A DNA stretch of 25,107 bases from an uncultured Porphyromonadaceae bacterium (lineage in GTDB: Bacteria > Bacteroidota > Bacteroidia > Bacteroidales > Muribaculaceae): NCBI GenBank assembly GCA_905202215.1, contig CAJKRG010000050.1:1-25107 (forward strand), given 5' to 3'. Position 1 is the stretch's first letter, and each line of letters opens with the position of its first letter. Below are positions 1 to 7,835 of this stretch, piece after piece. A program made the translations under genes and the position numbers. Under the pieces are notes generated by a model, which saw only the letters and a program-made list of their open reading frames with translations, did no database searches and was not told the DNA's origin.

Positions 1-2
1 AC

Positions 3-293
3 GAAGACATAAAGCATCGGCCTATCGACTTTTATGCTGACAAATTATGCCTGTCAGCTAAATATCTGTCTGTTATATGCACGAAAGTCAGTGGAAAGTC
101 AGCAAGGCAGTGGATTGATGAATATACGGTCGAGGACATACGGTACCATCTGTTCAACACGGATTATTCAATAAAAGAGATTGCATATAGGTTAGGCTTT
201 GAGAACCTCTCGTTCTTTGGCAAATACGTAAAGCGACATTTCGGTAAATCACCCTCGGAACTTCGATCTATAAGAAACAAGAGAAATGAATAA
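3..293 (+). CDS. AraC-family transcriptional regulator, 3' end only
   Basis: The window opens inside this gene; 96 codons up to a TAA are visible. The translation carries both helix-turn-helix units of an AraC/XylS DNA-binding domain: an N-terminal part with LSAKYLSVICTKVSGKSARQW and, about 30 residues later, the diagnostic second unit SIKEIAYRLGFENLSFFGKY followed by VKRHFGKSPSELR. The effector-binding domain lies upstream of the window, so the inducer cannot be guessed. The stop overlaps the start of the downstream HAD fragment by 8 nt, which suggests the two were once translationally coupled. The family call is secure; the target genes are unknown. Confidence 0.9.
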   Translation, partial: EDIKHRPIDFYADKLCLSAKYLSVICTKVSGKSARQWIDEYTVEDIRYHLFNTDYSIKEIAYRLGFENLSFFGKYVKRHFGKSPSELRSIRNKRNE

Positions 294-464
294 AAACATA
301 AAAGCTATATTTTTAGATATAGACGGAACTTTGGTGCCGTTTGGCTCACATAGTATTCCCGAAGAGGTAAAAAATGCATTAGGATTGCCCGCGAGAAAGG
401 TATTAAAATAATTTTCCAACCTGAAGGTGAGAAAGATAATATTTGCATTCAGTTTGTGAATTAG
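286..464 (+). pseudogene. HAD-family (Cof-type) phosphatase, N-terminal remnant, frameshifted
   Basis: An ORF from ATG 286 to TAA 411 gives 41 residues beginning with the HAD motif I signature AIFLDIDGTLVPFG, in which the two Asp residues would be the nucleophile and the acid/base. It ends far short of the roughly 260 residues of the Cof family. One frame over, the DNA continues with REKGIKIIF, exactly what normally follows in this family (AREKGIK then the motif II strand), and runs to a TAG at 464. So a frameshift lies near 390-400 and the rest of the gene is missing: the DNA after about 415 no longer resembles a HAD protein. It is read here as a decayed gene whose distal part was replaced by the convergent gene ending at 461. 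Confidence 0.75.
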
Positions 465-1552
465 TATAATTCTATGGATGCAAAAATTCCCGACAGTTCT
501 CTGTAGAAAATATTTGAGACCTTACTACGTTCGTATTCACGAGACGATATGCTATACTTTGAATTATAAAACTTGCGGCTTATGCCGAGTGAGTTAAGAA
601 TCTGCGATAGCCACTTATCTCTGACTTCTTTCTGTAGCTGACGCCACAACTGGTTAATGAGATAGCATACACGCACTTTCTCCCTCTCTTTAATCTTCAG
701 GACAGAACCGGTTGTGCGCAGATTGAGGGCCTCTATAAACCTTGTGCTATTGCAATCCTCAAATTGTTGACCGTTACACAATTCGTAAATCCGGATAATT
801 AGGCTGGGACTGAAGTAATCATGTTGTGAGTTGTCATTCGTCTGAATTTGGTAATTCAGACACTCGTCCCATGACGATTTGGCACTACACGGTTTCTCTT
901 CCGGTGGATTGGCAGACATCCATTCTTTATAGAATTTTCCAACAATCGGAAGCAGGGCACGGCATTGTCCAGCGATACGGTCTAATGCTGGCTTATAGCA
1001 TGTATCAAGAATGTTCAGATACTCGTTGAGTTTACTCTGACGGATATACAGTTCATTAAGCTTTTCTCGCTCAATGCCAAGTCGTTCACGCCTGTTGTTC
1101 AGCCGAGGAAAGAATAAGCCATCGTCTGAGGTTTTCTGTTCTAACACTGCGATTTGGGAATCAAGAGAATCTACGATACCTTCCTGGGCTGTTATCATCT
1201 TTTCATACTCATCCCGTTGAGACTGATAGCCACTCCGTAACGAAAACTCATTATAGAAGTAGATTCCGCTATTGAAACCGTACAGGTATTCATTCGATTC
1301 CTGAGCGATGAAAGCGAAACAAGAATAGAGCGATTGTAAGTTAGTGCCCATGTCTGGCATAGTCACTGATTCCGAGAGCTCTTTCTCCAGAGATCCCTTG
1401 TCTGCCAGAATATCTATGTTCTCCTTAGCCCATAGCAAACTCACTATGCGCTCCGGATGGTCATAATGGTCGTATGAGAGGGCATCGCTCACGGGCCGCA
1501 GATAATCAATAAGAAATCTGATTTGGGGCATATTTTGTTGGTTCTTCATCAT
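461..1552 (-). CDS. unrecognised 363-aa protein with central coiled coil
   Basis: I do not recognise this protein. It is a long uninterrupted frame of 363 residues with no signal peptide or membrane segment. Residues roughly 110-185 are charged and heptad-like (DEYEKMITAQEGIVDSLDSQ, later NNRRERLGIEREKLNELYIR), consistent with a coiled coil. The C-terminal third is basic and helical (KIKEREKVRVCYLINQLWRQ), which might bind nucleic acid. Proteins of this look occur in Bacteroidota accessory DNA, but I cannot assign a family. The start is MMKNQQ at 1552; a TATATTTG box sits only 7 nt upstream, so either the message is leaderless or the second Met is used. Position between gene debris and a tRNA 3' end suggests acquired DNA. 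Confidence 0.7.
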   Translation of the reverse strand: MMKNQQNMPQIRFLIDYLRPVSDALSYDHYDHPERIVSLLWAKENIDILADKGSLEKELSESVTMPDMGTNLQSLYSCFAFIAQESNEYLYGFNSGIYFYNEFSLRSGYQSQRDEYEKMITAQEGIVDSLDSQIAVLEQKTSDDGLFFPRLNNRRERLGIEREKLNELYIRQSKLNEYLNILDTCYKPALDRIAGQCRALLPIVGKFYKEWMSANPPEEKPCSAKSSWDECLNYQIQTNDNSQHDYFSPSLIIRIYELCNGQQFEDCNSTRFIEALNLRTTGSVLKIKEREKVRVCYLINQLWRQLQKEVRDKWLSQILNSLGISRKFYNSKYSISSREYERSKVSNIFYRELSGIFASIELY

Positions 1553-1559
1553 CGTATTG

Positions 1560-1567
1560 CAAATATA
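1560..1567 (-). promoter_or_regulatory. Bacteroidota -7 box (TATATTTG) for the 461-1552 gene
   Basis: On the minus strand TATATTTG matches the TAnnTTTG -7 consensus. There is no good TTTG -33 box at the expected distance (only TTTA at 1584-1587, 16 bp away). Being 7 nt from the ATG, it would give an almost leaderless transcript. It is a weak call made on the -7 box alone. Confidence 0.35.
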
Positions 1568-1930
1568 CCCTTATAAACGTTCATAAAGTATTAATTCACA
1601 GACCAATTAATAATCTTTATGTAATGCGCCGATATTTATAATTGGGTATCACACTGCAGTTTATATGGTTAAAGATTATTTAGGACACCATATCGATATG
1701 TTAAATCACAATTTTTAAGAATTGCCCCCGACTGTATCACCGTATCCGGCACATCTTCCCTTACATCAACCATATCAGCCCTCAAAATCCAAAGTACCCA
1801 ATATCGAGTGCGTCCGCGTTTACTTAAAAATATTGTCATGAATACGCACAAAAAATTACGCACGATCATCAAAAATCGTGCGTAATTTCGTGCGTAAATT
1901 TTGTAAATCGCTGATTACCAGCGTTGATTG
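1568..1930. other. intergenic stretch between accessory gene and tRNA-Ser, repeat-bearing
   Basis: About 360 bp with no convincing gene. A 67-codon frame on the minus strand (1669-1872) has no recognisable domain and is not annotated. The stretch holds an 11-bp perfect inverted repeat (AATAATCTTTA at 1609-1619 with TAAAGATTATT at 1670-1680), a nested 7-bp pair (CCAATTA 1603-1609 with TAATTGG 1639-1645), and the 34-bp palindrome described separately at 1854-1887. It borders the 3' end of a tRNA gene, the usual place for integrative elements, but no integrase gene or duplicated tRNA 3' end is visible. Confidence 0.5.
1850..1887 (-). terminator. 13-8-13 bp palindrome: probable tRNA-Ser terminator, or recombinase/regulator site
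   Basis: AATTACGCACGAT (1854-1866) and ATCGTGCGTAATT (1875-1887) form a perfect 13-bp inverted repeat with an 8-bp spacer. Read on the minus strand it is followed by a run of six T (1855-1850), about 45 nt beyond the tRNA-Ser 3' end, so it makes a good intrinsic terminator for that tRNA. Two more copies of the half-site lie outside it (TACGCAC 1843-1849, GTGCGTA 1890-1896), nearly symmetric about the same centre, which a terminator does not need. The terminator reading is favoured; a protein-binding site is the alternative. Confidence 0.6.
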
Positions 1931-2019
1931 CGGAGAGGACGAGATTCGAACTCGTGGATAGGATTGCTCCCATCGTCGGTTTAGCAAACCGGTGGTTTCA
2001 GCCACTCACCCACCTCTCC
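1931..2019 (-). tRNA. tRNA-Ser(GCT)
   Basis: On the minus strand the sequence begins GGAGAGG and ends CCTCTCC plus discriminator G, a perfect 7-bp acceptor stem. The anticodon loop reads TTTGCTAAA within the stem CCGG/CCGG, giving anticodon GCT (Ser AGC/AGU codons). The long variable arm typical of class II tRNAs and a T-arm with GTTCGAATC are present. Length is 89 nt and CCA is not encoded. A canonical promoter lies upstream at 2047-2077 and a hairpin with a T-run lies about 45 nt downstream. Confidence 0.95.
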
Positions 2020-2046
2020 TTGAGGTGCCGAAGCACTTTGGTAGTG

Positions 2047-2077
2047 CAAAGGTAGTTACTTTTTTTAATATGACAAA
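2047..2077 (-). promoter_or_regulatory. tRNA-Ser promoter, TTTG-19-TACCTTTG
   Basis: On the minus strand TTTG (2077-2074), a 19-bp spacer and TACCTTTG (2054-2047) match both boxes of the Bacteroidota primary-sigma promoter. The predicted start near 2041 is about 20 nt before the mature tRNA 5' end, a normal leader for a tRNA gene. Confidence 0.8.
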
Positions 2078-2137
2078 TTTTTAGAGCTATTTTTTTAATG
2101 TTTTAGGTAAATAAATAAACGCCCTTTTGCCATATCA

Positions 2138-2881
2138 CTAAGACTCAACCGATTGGCGCGCATATTCCAATTTTTCCGTCGTTCCTATATCGAACCAGCG
2201 AAATGGACGCGACGGTGTAAACGGAATTATATCGGTGCCGGAGCATGCATCTATATAATAATCGGTAATACTGCACGGTCGCAGATCCTCTCCGACATAG
2301 TTGCTTATATCTCTCAAAAGTTTTCCCGACAGAATATGCACCCCGCCGAAAGCAGCGCTTCTAAACAATGCAGGATCTATATCAGCGGGTCTGACATCTC
2401 CTGTCTTCAGATTTCGCCAGCCGACCATCTTCCTGCCATCGAACAGAAGCTCTCGCGAAGATTTACGACATGAATCAACAAGGATGGTCGCACTACCCTC
2501 CTTATGACAAGAAATCATTTCATGAAGATCGAAATCGGTAAATATATCGGCATTATGAACCATAACCGGTTCATCGTCCGACAGAGGAACCGAAAACGCA
2601 CCTTCACGATATATTTTGGCAAGGCCTCCGGCAGTGTCAAGAAGAAGAGCACTCTCATCGCTGATCCTGACACATGGATAAGACTGCGAAAGATAAGCGA
2701 TGATTTGCTCGGGAAAATGATGAATATTCACGACTATATCGTCAGCCCCCGCGGCGATAAGCTTATCCAGAACATGTCCCAGAATTGGCTTGCCTGCAAT
2801 AGGGGCAAGTGCCTTAGGGTGATGATCTGTATATGGCTTCAGACGCGAACCGATACCGGCAGCAAAGACAACGGCTTTCAT
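2138..2881 (-). CDS. murU: sugar-1-phosphate nucleotidyltransferase, MurU-like (N-acetylmuramate-1-phosphate uridylyltransferase)
   Basis: This is a 247-aa NTP_transferase-fold protein. The N-terminus MKAVVFAAGIGSRLKPYTDH with PKALAPIAGKPIL is the nucleotide-binding signature (GxGxRLxPxTxxxPK). VMVHNADIFTDFDL contains the metal-binding Asp of the NxD motif, and WFDIGTTEKLEYA is the C-terminal active-site segment. Length fits the single-domain MurU/RmlA-like group. Its start overlaps the stop of the upstream AmgK-like kinase gene by ATGA, the pairing known for AmgK-MurU: the kinase makes the sugar 1-phosphate and MurU turns MurNAc-1-P into UDP-MurNAc in the cytoplasm, bypassing de novo synthesis. 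Assignment to MurNAc rather than another hexose rests on this context. It is the last gene of the operon. Confidence 0.72.
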   Translation of the reverse strand: MKAVVFAAGIGSRLKPYTDHHPKALAPIAGKPILGHVLDKLIAAGADDIVVNIHHFPEQIIAYLSQSYPCVRISDESALLLDTAGGLAKIYREGAFSVPLSDDEPVMVHNADIFTDFDLHEMISCHKEGSATILVDSCRKSSRELLFDGRKMVGWRNLKTGDVRPADIDPALFRSAAFGGVHILSGKLLRDISNYVGEDLRPCSITDYYIDACSGTDIIPFTPSRPFRWFDIGTTEKLEYARQSVES

Positions 2882-4314
2882 TCCTTGATATTGAATGTCT
2901 GCTGGAGATCCTGCTCACGATGCACAAGTTCGACCTTTATATTATATTTGCGGGCTATGTGCTCGGCCATATGCTGCGCACAATAGACCGAACGGTGTTG
3001 TCCGCCCGTACAGCCGAAAGCAACCATCAGATTGGTAAAACCACGCTCAATATATCGGGATACTGACGAATCAACGAGGCTATAGCAGTGAGACAGAAAC
3101 TCCGTGACCTCGCCATCATTTTCAAGAAACTCTATGACGGGAGCATCAAGACCCGTAAAGGGCTTATATCTGTCATATTTACCTGGATTGTTTATTGCAC
3201 GGCAATCAAAGACATAGCCGCCACCGTTACCGGACGTGTCATTTGGAATCCCTTTCTTGTAGGCAAAACTGAGCACCTTGACCGTAAGTTTCTTCTTGCC
3301 TATCTCGTCGGTAAACTGTTTCATATTCACCAGCTTGACAAGCAGATTATTGAGATACGGATACTCGGCATACGGCGTGGTCAGGAGTGCGCGAAGATTT
3401 GCTATCGCATATGGCACGCTTTGCATGAAATGCGGCTTTTTCTCGAAATAGCCGCGGAAACCGTAGGCTCCGAGTACCTGAAGCGTGCGGAAAAGGACGA
3501 AATGACGAAGACACGCCATAAACTCGTCTTTCCCTATGGGATAAAAGTTCTGAACTTCCTCAAGATAATGGTCAAGCAATTCGAGACGCAGACTGTCGGG
3601 CAGATTTGCCTTCGCCTGCCACAGAAACGACGCGATGTCATAGTAGAACGGCCCGCGACGTCCGCCCTGAAAGTCAATAAGCCATGGCTCACCATCCCGG
3701 ATCATTACATTGCGGCTTTGGAAATCGCGATACATGAAAGTATCGGTATCTGTCCGCAGAAGCACATCGGCCATAGCCTGGAAATCGTCTTCGAGCTTGT
3801 CTTCTTCAAAGTCCAGACCGGTCGCCTTAAGGAAACAGTATTTGAAATAATTCAGATCCCACATTACGGAACGGCGGTCGAAAGACGTAGTCGGATAACA
3901 TACGCTGAAATCCATGTCCCGAGCGCCACCGAACTGCACTTTCGGCAGAAGACGGATTGTCTTTACGAGCAGTTCTTTTTCATCGTTCGAAAATGAACGG
4001 GTAAGACGACCCTTCTCTATCTCCTTGAAGAGAACGGTATCGCCAAGGTCGGTCTGGAGATATGCCATGCCGTCGTCGCTCACAGCGACAACCACAGGAA
4101 CTGGCAGACCTTTTTCGGCGAAATGACCTGCCATGTATATAAACGCGTTGTTTTCAGCCAAAGAAGTGCCGAGAACGCCTATGAGACTGTCGCCATCCCT
4201 GCCGGCAAGCCTGAAATAGCGTCGGTTCGAACCTGACGACGGAAGTTCGGTAACATGTGCCGGTTCATGACCAGCGGTTTTCTCAAAGAGGACTTTCAGA
4301 GTATCTATATCCAT
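2878..4314 (-). CDS. amgK: AmgK-like anomeric amino-sugar kinase fused to a RapZ C-terminal domain
   Basis: This is a 478-aa two-domain protein. Residues about 1-330 are an aminoglycoside-phosphotransferase-type kinase: catalytic loop YRDFQSRNVMI (Asp197, Asn202) and metal-binding LIDFQGGRRGPFYYDIASF (Asp214), as in AmgK-type kinases that phosphorylate MurNAc/GlcNAc at C1. Residues about 343-475 match the C-terminal domain of RapZ: KGIPNDTSGNGGGYVFDCR, then KPFTGLDAPVIEFLEND and the hallmark GCTGGQHRSV (434-443). In E. coli RapZ that domain binds glucosamine-6-phosphate and acts on glmS-regulating small RNA; RapZ's own P-loop domain is absent here. By inference the fused domain senses an amino-sugar phosphate and tunes the kinase, or links salvage to GlcN6P supply. 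It starts 6 nt after the recQ stop and overlaps murU by 4 nt. Confidence 0.8.
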   Translation of the reverse strand: MDIDTLKVLFEKTAGHEPAHVTELPSSGSNRRYFRLAGRDGDSLIGVLGTSLAENNAFIYMAGHFAEKGLPVPVVVAVSDDGMAYLQTDLGDTVLFKEIEKGRLTRSFSNDEKELLVKTIRLLPKVQFGGARDMDFSVCYPTTSFDRRSVMWDLNYFKYCFLKATGLDFEEDKLEDDFQAMADVLLRTDTDTFMYRDFQSRNVMIRDGEPWLIDFQGGRRGPFYYDIASFLWQAKANLPDSLRLELLDHYLEEVQNFYPIGKDEFMACLRHFVLFRTLQVLGAYGFRGYFEKKPHFMQSVPYAIANLRALLTTPYAEYPYLNNLLVKLVNMKQFTDEIGKKKLTVKVLSFAYKKGIPNDTSGNGGGYVFDCRAINNPGKYDRYKPFTGLDAPVIEFLENDGEVTEFLSHCYSLVDSSVSRYIERGFTNLMVAFGCTGGQHRSVYCAQHMAEHIARKYNIKVELVHREQDLQQTFNIKE

Positions 4315-4320
4315 GATCTG

Positions 4321-6507
4321 TCAATTACCGAGATCCGACAGGAATTTAATTCTTACAAGGCGTATTTCCTGTTCGGAAAAATCGCTGCACAGTTCTTTGT
4401 AGGCATCTTCAAGACTGTCGCTTTCGCTACTGCGGAAATAGTCGAAAATATCGTCCTGATCTTCAGGATCTATTATCTCATCTATAAAATAAGATATATT
4501 AATTCTCGTACCGGCGTTAACGATAGCCTCTATTTCATCGAGAAGCTGATCGAAATCGAGGCAGTTTGATTCGGCAACTTCATTGAGATCAATCTTACGG
4601 TCGATCGCCTGTATGATCGCTATTTTGAGCTTGCTTTTATTAGCCACCGTACGCACCCGCAGATCTTCAGGACGCTCAATCTCGTTTTCTTCTACATAAG
4701 TGCGTATGACCTTGAGGAATTCATCGCCATAGCGCTTGGCTTTTCCGACACCGACGCCAACGATATTGGCAAGTTCGTCGGAGGTGATAGGATATGTCGT
4801 AGCCATAGCCTCAAGCGACGGATCCTGGAAAATCACATACGGAGGCAGCTTGAGGCCGGCTGCAATCTTACGACGCAAAGCCGAGAGGATTGCATACAGC
4901 TCCGGATCGGCGGCGCACGACGAACCACTTTTCATGATAGCTTCCTCATCGGGAGCCTCTTCGCTGAATTCGCTGTCTTCAACAATCTTGAACGATACCG
5001 GTTTGTTCAGAAAGCGTTTGCCTTTAGCGGTGATTTTAAGAATTCCATAATTTTCGATGCCTCTTTCTATATATCCCTCGATTATGGCCTGGCGAATGAC
5101 CGAGGCGAGATATTTAGGATCCGTACCTTCCGCACATCCGAAGACTTCGGTTTCTTCATGGCGATAGGAACGAACGTCGGCGGTAGCCCGACCTGTCATG
5201 ACATCGATAATGTATTCGGTTTTAAATTTTTCCTTAAGAGCGGCGATAGTCTCCAAAGCCGCGCATAAATCATCTTGTGCTTCCACTTTTTTCTTAGGAT
5301 TGAGACAGTTGTCGCAGTTTCCACAGTTATCCGCCTCGAAGCTTTCACCGAAATAATGGAGAATGCTTTTACGCCGGCATACTGCCGATTCGGCATAAGC
5401 CGCCGTCTCGGCAAGCAGCTGACGGCCGATTTCCTGCTCGGCCACAGGTTTGCCCTGCATGAATTTCTCCATCTTCTGGAGATCCTTGCGGGCATAGAAT
5501 GTAAGACAGACCCCTTCGCCGCCGTCACGGCCGCTCCGCCCCGTTTCCTGATAGTAGCCTTCCAGAGATTTAGGCATATCATAATGGATCACATAGCGGA
5601 CATCGGGTTTGTCTATACCCATGCCGAAAGCTATCGTAGCCACAATAACATCTACTTTCTCAAGCAGAAAAGCGTCCTGATTGGCGCTTCGGGTAGCGCC
5701 GTCCATACCGGCATGATAAGCAAGGGCGCTGATATTGTTCACCCTCAGCAACTCGGCGAGTTCTTCCACTTTTTTTCGTGAAAGACAATATATGATACCC
5801 GATTTGCCGGGACGCTGCTTGATGAAACGGATTATATCGCGATCTACGGAAGAAGTCTTTGGCCTGACTTCATAATAAAGATTCTCACGGTTGAACGACG
5901 ATTTATATACATGAGCGTCGGTCATCGCAAGATTCTTCTGGATGTCGTGTTGTACCTTTGGTGTCGCTGTTGCAGTCAACGCAATGAGAGGGCGCGTGCC
6001 GATCTCGTTGATGATAGGCCTTATCCGGCGGTATTCCGGACGGAAATCATGCCCCCACTCCGAAATGCAGTGGGCTTCGTCGACGGCATAGAACGATATG
6101 GAAACTGTTTTTAGAAACTCTATGTTCTCTTCTTTTGTGAGAGATTCGGGGGCGACATAAAGCAGCTTCGTAAGGCCTGCCACCACATCGGCCTTGACCT
6201 GATCGATGGCGGCTTTGGTAAGCGACGAGTTCAGGAAATGGGCTATCGTATCTTTTTCGCTGTAATTCCTCATGGCATCCACCTGATTCTTCATCAGGGC
6301 TATGAGGGGCGATATGACGATAGCGGTGCCTTCGCACATAAGCGCGGGAAGTTGGTAGCAAAGCGATTTGCCGCCTCCCGTAGGCATTATTACGAAAGTA
6401 TCGTGACCACCCAGAAGACTCAGCATTATGGCTTCCTGATGTCCCTTGAAGGTATCGAAGCCGAAATGCATCTTCAGTGCGTCGCTAAGTTGCTGCTGTG
6501 TCACCAT
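4321..6507 (-). CDS. recQ: ATP-dependent DNA helicase RecQ
   Basis: This is a 728-aa superfamily-2 3'-5' DNA helicase of recombination and replication-fork repair. Visible in order: motif I MPTGGGKSLCYQ (residues 41-52), motif II DEAHCISEWGHDFRPEYR (143-160, including the RecQ-specific aromatic loop), motif III ALTATATP, motif V VATIAFGMGIDKPDVR, and motif VI YYQETGRSGRDG. The RecQ-C zinc site is C377, C395, C398, C401 in CGNCDNC. An HRDC domain follows near residues 525-605 (LYAILSALRRKIA to VGKAKRYGDEFLKVI). The protein extends about 120 residues beyond the E. coli RecQ length, with an acidic tail typical of longer Bacteroidota forms. It lies 32 nt after clpX in the same operon. Confidence 0.97.
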   Translation of the reverse strand: MVTQQQLSDALKMHFGFDTFKGHQEAIMLSLLGGHDTFVIMPTGGGKSLCYQLPALMCEGTAIVISPLIALMKNQVDAMRNYSEKDTIAHFLNSSLTKAAIDQVKADVVAGLTKLLYVAPESLTKEENIEFLKTVSISFYAVDEAHCISEWGHDFRPEYRRIRPIINEIGTRPLIALTATATPKVQHDIQKNLAMTDAHVYKSSFNRENLYYEVRPKTSSVDRDIIRFIKQRPGKSGIIYCLSRKKVEELAELLRVNNISALAYHAGMDGATRSANQDAFLLEKVDVIVATIAFGMGIDKPDVRYVIHYDMPKSLEGYYQETGRSGRDGGEGVCLTFYARKDLQKMEKFMQGKPVAEQEIGRQLLAETAAYAESAVCRRKSILHYFGESFEADNCGNCDNCLNPKKKVEAQDDLCAALETIAALKEKFKTEYIIDVMTGRATADVRSYRHEETEVFGCAEGTDPKYLASVIRQAIIEGYIERGIENYGILKITAKGKRFLNKPVSFKIVEDSEFSEEAPDEEAIMKSGSSCAADPELYAILSALRRKIAAGLKLPPYVIFQDPSLEAMATTYPITSDELANIVGVGVGKAKRYGDEFLKVIRTYVEENEIERPEDLRVRTVANKSKLKIAIIQAIDRKIDLNEVAESNCLDFDQLLDEIEAIVNAGTRINISYFIDEIIDPEDQDDIFDYFRSSESDSLEDAYKELCSDFSEQEIRLVRIKFLSDLGN

Positions 6508-6539
6508 GGTTTGGTTGGATTAGAGGAGGTTAATATCTG

Positions 6540-7835
6540 TCAGACGGCATTGGCATCGAAATGGGCTGCCTCGAGCTGACGGGAACAGAACGCGGCATCG
6601 ACAACGAGTTCTTTCGTGTCGGACGATGGAATATCGAACATCGAATTCATCATGACCGTCTCGACAATCGAACGCAGTCCGCGGGCTCCGAGCTTGAACT
6701 CGATCGCCTTGTCGACAATGTAATCAAGGGCGTCTTCAGTAAATGTCAGCTTGACGCCATCCATGTCGAACAATTTGACATATTGCCGGACAATGGCATT
6801 CTTAGGCTCCGTAAGAATACGGCGCAATGCGTCGCGGTCAAGAGGCAGCAGATGAGCCAAAATCGGCAGTCGTCCGATAATCTCGGGTATGAGGCCGAAT
6901 GTCTTGAGATCCTGAGGTGCCACATGACTCATATAGCTGTCGCGCTCTATGCGGCGTGTGGCCTCATCGGTTGAGAAACCCACAAAACTTTTGTTCAGAC
7001 GATGGGCGATAGCCTGCTCGATGCCGTCGAAGGCGCCTCCGCATATAAAGAGGATATTTTTTGTATCCACAGCTATCATCGGCTGCTCGGGATGTTTGCG
7101 GCCACCCTGTGGCGGCACATTGACGACCGAACCTTCAAGGAGTTTTAGAAGGCCCTGCTGGACACCTTCGCCTCCGACGTCTCGTGTGATGGACGGATTG
7201 TCGCCTTTGCGGGCTATCTTGTCGATTTCGTCGATGAACACAATACCTTTCTGGGCTTTCTCGACATCATAGTCGGCAACCTGAAGAAGCCGCGTAAGCA
7301 GACTTTCGATATCCTCACCGACATATCCGGCCTGAGTAAGCACGGTCGCATCGACAATTGTAAAAGGCACATCAAGCATACGGGCGATGGTACGCGCAAT
7401 AAGAGTCTTGCCAGTTCCCGTAGGCCCAACCATCACGATATTGCTCTTCTCGATTTCGACGTCATTCTTGTCTCCGATCTGAGAGAGACGCTTGTAGTGG
7501 TTGTAAACAGCTACAGAAAGATATTTTTTCGCCTGATCCTGACCGATTATATACTGATCAAGGAATGCCTTGATCTCGGCAGGCTTTGGCAGCGGTTTAT
7601 CAGCTATTTCTTCAGTTGTCTTCGCACCTTTTCCTTTATTGGAAGCCTTTGCTCTCGCAATAGTGGCTCTCTGCTGTGATTCCTCACTGTCATCTATTAG
7701 ACCGAGCATGGATGCCGCGGTATCAATACAGTCAAGACATATATGCGCGTCCTCAAGCGGCGAGGGCAGCAGCGTTGCGCCCTGAGCCTCGGTACGCCCG
7801 CAGAAACTGCAATGTGGAACAGTCTTTTTCGCCAT
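6540..7835 (-). CDS. clpX: ATP-dependent Clp protease ATP-binding subunit ClpX
   Basis: This is a 431-aa AAA+ unfoldase that recognises substrates and threads them into ClpP. The N-terminal zinc-binding domain has Cys9, Cys12, Cys33 and Cys36 (CSFC and CLDC). Walker A is GPTGTGKT (137-144), the pore loop is GYVGED (170-175), and Walker B is IVFIDE (198-203). The NPSITRDVGGEGVQQ segment and VPPQGGRKHPEQ (RKH loop, used in substrate-tag contact) are intact, as are the arginine-finger region GLIPEIIGRLP and sensor-2 GARGLRSIVE. Length matches the family. Its ATG overlaps the clpP stop by one base (TAATG), so translation is probably coupled. Confidence 0.98.
   Translation of the reverse strand: MAKKTVPHCSFCGRTEAQGATLLPSPLEDAHICLDCIDTAASMLGLIDDSEESQQRATIARAKASNKGKGAKTTEEIADKPLPKPAEIKAFLDQYIIGQDQAKKYLSVAVYNHYKRLSQIGDKNDVEIEKSNIVMVGPTGTGKTLIARTIARMLDVPFTIVDATVLTQAGYVGEDIESLLTRLLQVADYDVEKAQKGIVFIDEIDKIARKGDNPSITRDVGGEGVQQGLLKLLEGSVVNVPPQGGRKHPEQPMIAVDTKNILFICGGAFDGIEQAIAHRLNKSFVGFSTDEATRRIERDSYMSHVAPQDLKTFGLIPEIIGRLPILAHLLPLDRDALRRILTEPKNAIVRQYVKLFDMDGVKLTFTEDALDYIVDKAIEFKLGARGLRSIVETVMMNSMFDIPSSDTKELVVDAAFCSRQLEAAHFDANAV

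Noticed and set aside
1669..1872. 67-codon minus-strand frame before tRNA-Ser
   Set aside because: No domain and a composition unlike neighbouring genes; it overlaps the palindrome.
3088..3996. 302-codon plus-strand frame
   Set aside because: It is antisense to the AmgK/RapZ gene and has no recognisable domain.
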